From JAIBAI01 sp044238875 (GTDB taxonomy: Bacteria > Bacteroidota > Bacteroidia > M30B66): DNA of 9,186 nucleotides. This document shows, one piece after another, positions 5,195 to 9,186 of this stretch. The stretch is from contig JBIICM010000099.1 of NCBI GenBank assembly GCA_044238875.1, positions 1 to 9,186 of the forward strand. Reading direction: 5' to 3'. The first letter of the stretch is position 1; the number at the start of each line of letters is the position of its first letter. The translations under genes were made by a program, and so were the position numbers. The notes beneath the pieces were generated by a model. It did not search any database and was not told where the DNA came from. It saw only the letters and a list, made by a program, of their open reading frames with translations.

Positions 5195-8100
5195 TCAGCG
5201 GTCTATAAAATCACGTTTGCGCTTTTCAACCCCGATCATGAACTGATAGGGGGGCTGATTGCCATCAACTTTGAGCTCACGCTGCTTTTGATCCATTTCG
5301 CGCACGGCCTTGTTGAAAGTTTCATCACCGCCGAGCACATACATAATATTACGGTTGAAATTAAAAAAGTACCATTTCTGAGATTCAAGTTCAAGATAAA
5401 GATTGAGTATATCACCGCCTCGTTTTTTTACCAGCTCCAGCTTGCCCTTAATGGTTTTATTGACCGGCGTTTTGCCGATGTTTGAAAGTGAAAGCCAACC
5501 ATCAGAAACATAGGATCTTGATTCTGTATTCCATTTCATGTTTACATTCACAAATACAAAAGTCTTGTTCAATTCGTCAGGAAATCTTTTGATGGTGCCG
5601 GTGGAAGCCAGGTCTTTAAATACCCTGTCAGCGGCTTCACCACCCAATATTCCCGTCATGGCTTTTTTGTAGTCGGCACCGTTCACATCTGCCGGTTGCA
5701 ATCCCTGAGTGGCGGCAATGGTTTCTTCCATGTGCTTGATGAGTTCGGGAGCCAGAAAAAAATCAATTGCAACAGCGAGTGTGAATTCTGTCTGATCTCT
5801 TACTATGCTATGGGAGGCTTTTCCGGCGGTAAGCAGTTTTACTTGACCCAGTTCAAGACCAAGGTTGAGTTTGCCTTCTGCATTGAGGTCGCAGTTTTCC
5901 TGTTTCATGGACACATAATCATCGGCCACCGATGGATCTTCAAAACGAGCCTTGCTGGTTATTCTGAACTCCTGACTGGTTTTATCGAACCTTAAAAATC
6001 CACGTGAGCTGATAATTTCCTGATCGGCAGCCTTGCGCTTTTTCGTCAGAAATGATGGATACACATGGGTAGAATCTTTAACCAACACCAGTCCGGCCAG
6101 TATTCGTTCATTGTCAGGTGTTTTCGGAAATGAATCAACCGGTATCGAAATATTTGCCGGATCTATCTCTGCCTTAAACTTCAGCCATGATCTTTCAAGC
6201 CCCTTGCAGGGATGTACGATGCGTGTACCCCCCTGGAAGTTTAGTGTTTTACGTGGTGCAAACAGATTGGCCATTCCCTTGAACTCAAACTCCTGACTAA
6301 GTTTAAATTGCTGTGTTTCTGCAATTTCACCCGTTGCGATGGTATTACCGAGAGAATCCTGCTGAATACTGCTAAACGTAATTTTCTGCAATTTCCCCAG
6401 CTCATCTTCGTAATCATAATCACCATTGGCCTTGTATTTTTTTCTGCTTAGTATGTCAACATTCGCATTATAAAAATCGTGGTATTTCAGATCGTTGTTG
6501 GCATTGATTCTTGAATTGGTTAGGGTAGTAATTACAGCATTCCGCTCTACGTTAATTTTCTCCTTATCCGGATAAATGGTTGCATCAGCCACACGAATCA
6601 ACTTTACGCCATCGGTACGAATCGTTCGGTCGGCCAGCGCATATTTTGCCCGCGGAGCCACAAATGTGATTGAATCCTGATCAGGTTTTACGGAAACAAA
6701 GCGCGAACCTATCAGGTCAATCTCGTTCATGGAGGAGTTCATATCCACCTCATCCTTATCCATATACCACCGCAATTCATCCATGTAAGCGATGTATTTG
6801 TTAACCGGAAATTCAATGTAAGAATCAGCCGAGTTTGACTTGAACTGACCCATTCTGTTTTTGAAACTAACGTCAGCCTTCACATTGTCGGTTTTTATGG
6901 CCACCTCTTTGGTGCCGTCTTGCTTTACCTCATCACGTGCTGTGAAAGCAAATGAGGCTGTATCTGATTTGAAATCCTCTTTTTTGAACCTGAATTTTTT
7001 CGAAGCTACCTCCGCACTGGCAAACTCAAGGGTTCCGCTACCTGTCATACCACCCTCACCAATCGCAATTTTGCCGCTTAGTTTGGACTCACCCGAATAC
7101 ATCACAATGGCACCTTTTGTTTGGGCTACCTCAAACTTATCCGGCTGGTAAGGCTCCCAGTGCAGACGCACGTCAGCTGCTTCAACATCCGGAAATTCCA
7201 CATTATCCTTCTTCTCTGCTTTCACGGTTAAACTGCGGCAGAATGCATTCACCGAATCAGGAAAAAAAACAAAGTCATCAGATTTTGCCTTAGTGGTGAT
7301 ATAATCAATTTCACCATCACCCCGCAAACCGCGGTGACTCAGCTGCAGGTTGTTCGTGAAAGTGCCTTTACCGCCATACAAGGGCATCCCTCCGGCACCT
7401 GTATTCCTTCTGAATCCAAGTGAATAATCGTCCTGCAGTTTTAGCTCCTCTCTCAACTCGGGTATGATACCTGCCGAAACAAACAAACCCTTGAAAACAA
7501 GGCCTTCATTTTTAAAGTTGTCAAGACTATCAACTACGTAGGGGTCAAGCTGGAAGTAGAAATTATCGCGCGGATAAACATTCTTCAGGATTGAGTACCG
7601 CTGATAATAGGCGTATGAATTTTTAGCTGAATTGAAAATGGGGTATTGGGCAAGCGACTTTCTTCCGCTTTTATTATTGGGATGATCAATTAATATATCG
7701 CCGATTACATTCTCTATCACTGTTTTTACCTTGATCAGATTTTTTTTGCCGTATTCATCCAGTTCGTTGCCTTCAACACGCAAACGCAGTGAGTCAACAT
7801 TGTCAAGGTTCAGTTTAAACTTATCGTAGTGGAAATCAAATTTCTTTCCGAAAAACTCAAATCTTCCGGCCATGATCCGCCCGGCAAAGTTGAAGTTTCT
7901 GTTCTTTTTTACCACCAGCTCCTGATTGCGGGGATAGATGATTACATTTTGTGAATCGCTCAGAAATATCCGGCTTACGCCGTACATGCGCAGGTCCCAG
8001 TTAAGCAGACTCAATTCTGCGTTGTTTTCACTGCCCCCCACACTTGAGTAAAACTGAATTACATCATAATCGGCCCTGCCCTGAAGCGCCAGCTGATACT

Positions 8101-9186
8101 GACGAACCCTTGGTTTGAGGGTAACCGTTTCGGTTTCCTCGTCAAAGAGAATAAAGCCCCGGTAAGCAAGGCGCCGCATAATCTGCCGGGTTTGACTGAT
8201 GTCGATCTTATAAAATGAAGCAACCTCGCTGGCGCTGAATGTTTCACGTTTGGTTTTGTCGAAAAGCCGCAAAAGCATCTGAACGGGACTTTCCTGATCA
8301 ATACCCTGTATCTCGATATAGCGCTCCTGCCTGAAATAATCTGATGATTCAAACAGGGCTTTACTTTCAACCGCTCCGGCAATGGCCCTGAACCGCAACG
8401 TAGGGTCATCCACCTTCCAGAGCAAAACTTCAAAGTCCATGTCGAGTTTATGAAACGAATTGTAATAGGGCGTTTTGGCACTGCCTTCATTGTTACGTAG
8501 CAGAAAAAGCTCACGCTTGTCGTCTAAAAAGCGGAAAACCAAACCGGGATGCACTATTGAGTCGGTATCAAGCCTGATGATCACCCTTGCATTCGATGAT
8601 TGCATGCTTTTTTCTTCAATCAGGAAGTTCTGGGCAAAAGCTTCAAAAAATGGTTTTGCATCACGCATAAATGTAAATCGTGCCGGACTTTCAGGCTTGC
8701 CGGCGCCCAGCAGTTTGGCGCCCTGAATGGAGATACCGCCCTGGTAGTTAACATCCTTGAAAATGCCGGGAATCTGAAATTCCTGATTATAGGTAGTAAA
8801 CCTGGGGTAGGTAGCATCCCGATCCTGTGGATTGTCGGTGAGTTTTTCGGTCACCACACCCCGCAGCGGGTCCTTGAAATAACGCGGAAAATAAAACACG
8901 GAACTATCGGCACTGAAACGGGTTGTTTTTACTGAGATCTGGTAACTGCTCAGTGCTGCTTTTGCTTCGTTTTCGGGCAGCCCTGCTCTTGTCCATAAAA
9001 CAGTTCCTTTTTCACCATAAAATTTGTTTTCAACAGGGTGCAAAACGCCTGAGGTGCCAGTGATTTTTGTACTGTCAGTTCTGGTCTTTCCGTAAACGGT
9101 TGTCGCTGGTATGATCAGCTTGGGAATACTATCATAACTGAATTTGTAAGCGCAGGGATCAATATACCAGGTTATAATTTCTGATT
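5195..9186 (-). CDS. Very large beta-rich protein of unknown function, 5' end missing
   Basis: The frame is open to the right edge: 47 further residues (beginning SEIITWYIDPC) precede the TTG at 9043, so that TTG is not the start; 1329 residues are visible. I do not recognise a named family, though it resembles the roughly 1,500-residue hypothetical proteins of Bacteroidota. Numbering from the edge: about 50-295 alternates beta strands (GGISIQGAKLLG, ARVIIRLDTDSI); about 299-363 looks like a winged helix (FSASEVASFYKI..SQTRQIMRRLAYRGFI, then a TVTLKPR wing); about 420-470 and 605-750 are strands with Gly-turn repeats; about 815-930 has regular strands (YALADRTIRTDGVKLIRVADATIYP) reminiscent of beta-taco envelope proteins such as LptA, a weak comparison; the C-terminal 250 residues mix helices and strands and end KRKRDFIDR. 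No membrane helix is visible; a signal peptide would lie outside the window. Only four cysteines are seen. Envelope location is an inference. Confidence 0.85.
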   Translation of the reverse strand, partial: SEIITWYIDPCAYKFSYDSIPKLIIPATTVYGKTRTDSTKITGTSGVLHPVENKFYGEKGTVLWTRAGLPENEAKAALSSYQISVKTTRFSADSSVFYFPRYFKDPLRGVVTEKLTDNPQDRDATYPRFTTYNQEFQIPGIFKDVNYQGGISIQGAKLLGAGKPESPARFTFMRDAKPFFEAFAQNFLIEEKSMQSSNARVIIRLDTDSIVHPGLVFRFLDDKRELFLLRNNEGSAKTPYYNSFHKLDMDFEVLLWKVDDPTLRFRAIAGAVESKALFESSDYFRQERYIEIQGIDQESPVQMLLRLFDKTKRETFSASEVASFYKIDISQTRQIMRRLAYRGFILFDEETETVTLKPRVRQYQLALQGRADYDVIQFYSSVGGSENNAELSLLNWDLRMYGVSRIFLSDSQNVIIYPRNQELVVKKNRNFNFAGRIMAGRFEFFGKKFDFHYDKFKLNLDNVDSLRLRVEGNELDEYGKKNLIKVKTVIENVIGDILIDHPNNKSGRKSLAQYPIFNSAKNSYAYYQRYSILKNVYPRDNFYFQLDPYVVDSLDNFKNEGLVFKGLFVSAGIIPELREELKLQDDYSLGFRRNTGAGGMPLYGGKGTFTNNLQLSHRGLRGDGEIDYITTKAKSDDFVFFPDSVNAFCRSLTVKAEKKDNVEFPDVEAADVRLHWEPYQPDKFEVAQTKGAIVMYSGESKLSGKIAIGEGGMTGSGTLEFASAEVASKKFRFKKEDFKSDTASFAFTARDEVKQDGTKEVAIKTDNVKADVSFKNRMGQFKSNSADSYIEFPVNKYIAYMDELRWYMDKDEVDMNSSMNEIDLIGSRFVSVKPDQDSITFVAPRAKYALADRTIRTDGVKLIRVADATIYPDKEKINVERNAVITTLTNSRINANNDLKYHDFYNANVDILSRKKYKANGDYDYEDELGKLQKITFSSIQQDSLGNTIATGEIAETQQFKLSQEFEFKGMANLFAPRKTLNFQGGTRIVHPCKGLERSWLKFKAEIDPANISIPVDSFPKTPDNERILAGLVLVKDSTHVYPSFLTKKRKAADQEIISSRGFLRFDKTSQEFRITSKARFEDPSVADDYVSMKQENCDLNAEGKLNLGLELGQVKLLTAGKASHSIVRDQTEFTLAVAIDFFLAPELIKHMEETIAATQGLQPADVNGADYKKAMTGILGGEAADRVFKDLASTGTIKRFPDELNKTFVFVNVNMKWNTESRSYVSDGWLSLSNIGKTPVNKTIKGKLELVKKRGGDILNLYLELESQKWYFFNFNRNIMYVLGGDETFNKAVREMDQKQRELKVDGNQPPYQFMIGVEKRKRDFIDR

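Noticed and set aside
8059..8514. 151-codon minus-strand frame within the large gene
   Set aside because: Shadow of the large gene; Cys/Arg/Ser-rich composition typical of an out-of-frame reading.
9041..9043. TTG as the start codon of the large gene
   Set aside because: The frame stays open for 47 more codons to the window edge with protein-like sequence (WYIDPCAYK, VYGKTRTDSTK), so the real start is outside.

Overview
The window looks like a chromosomal segment from a member of the Bacteroidota. The reasons are the gene content (a DUF4199 membrane protein, a SUMF1-domain protein of the kind common in this phylum, a secreted Gly-rich protein with an Ig-like module, a very large envelope-type protein), A-rich leaders without Shine-Dalgarno sequences, and promoter-like elements close to the phylum's TAnnTTTG -7 box (TAAATTTG, TACTTTCG, TAGTTTCG). 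Genus cannot be read from the sequence. No phage, integrase, CRISPR, rRNA or tRNA genes were seen.

Layout. 1-972 (+) is the 3' part of a SUMF1/FGE-fold protein, open at the left edge. It converges, 14 bp apart, on a secreted glycine-rich repeat protein with one C-terminal Ig-like module (987-2354, -). A 217-bp divergent promoter region separates that gene from a four-helix DUF4199 membrane protein (2572-3096, +). A 546-bp gap follows, holding a decayed copy of the DUF4199 gene tail and a 30-bp tandem repeat array. Then comes murB (3643-4656, +), the only gene with a firmly known enzyme function: cell-wall precursor synthesis. A 538-bp gap between convergent genes holds a long-looped hairpin that could terminate transcription from both sides. 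The right 4 kb is one very large gene on the minus strand (5195-9186), open at the right edge, for a beta-rich protein that I do not recognise as a named family.

Functional picture. Four of the five genes are inferred to act at the cell envelope or surface, and murB feeds peptidoglycan synthesis. No operon is visible: each gene is alone in its transcription unit or faces its neighbour, so a shared pathway is not implied. The parts most worth a second look are the large protein (a winged-helix-like segment and glycine-patterned internal repeats inside an otherwise beta-rich chain), the 30-bp repeat array, the duplicated gene tail, and a coding-like stretch directly after the double TGA stop of the large gene.
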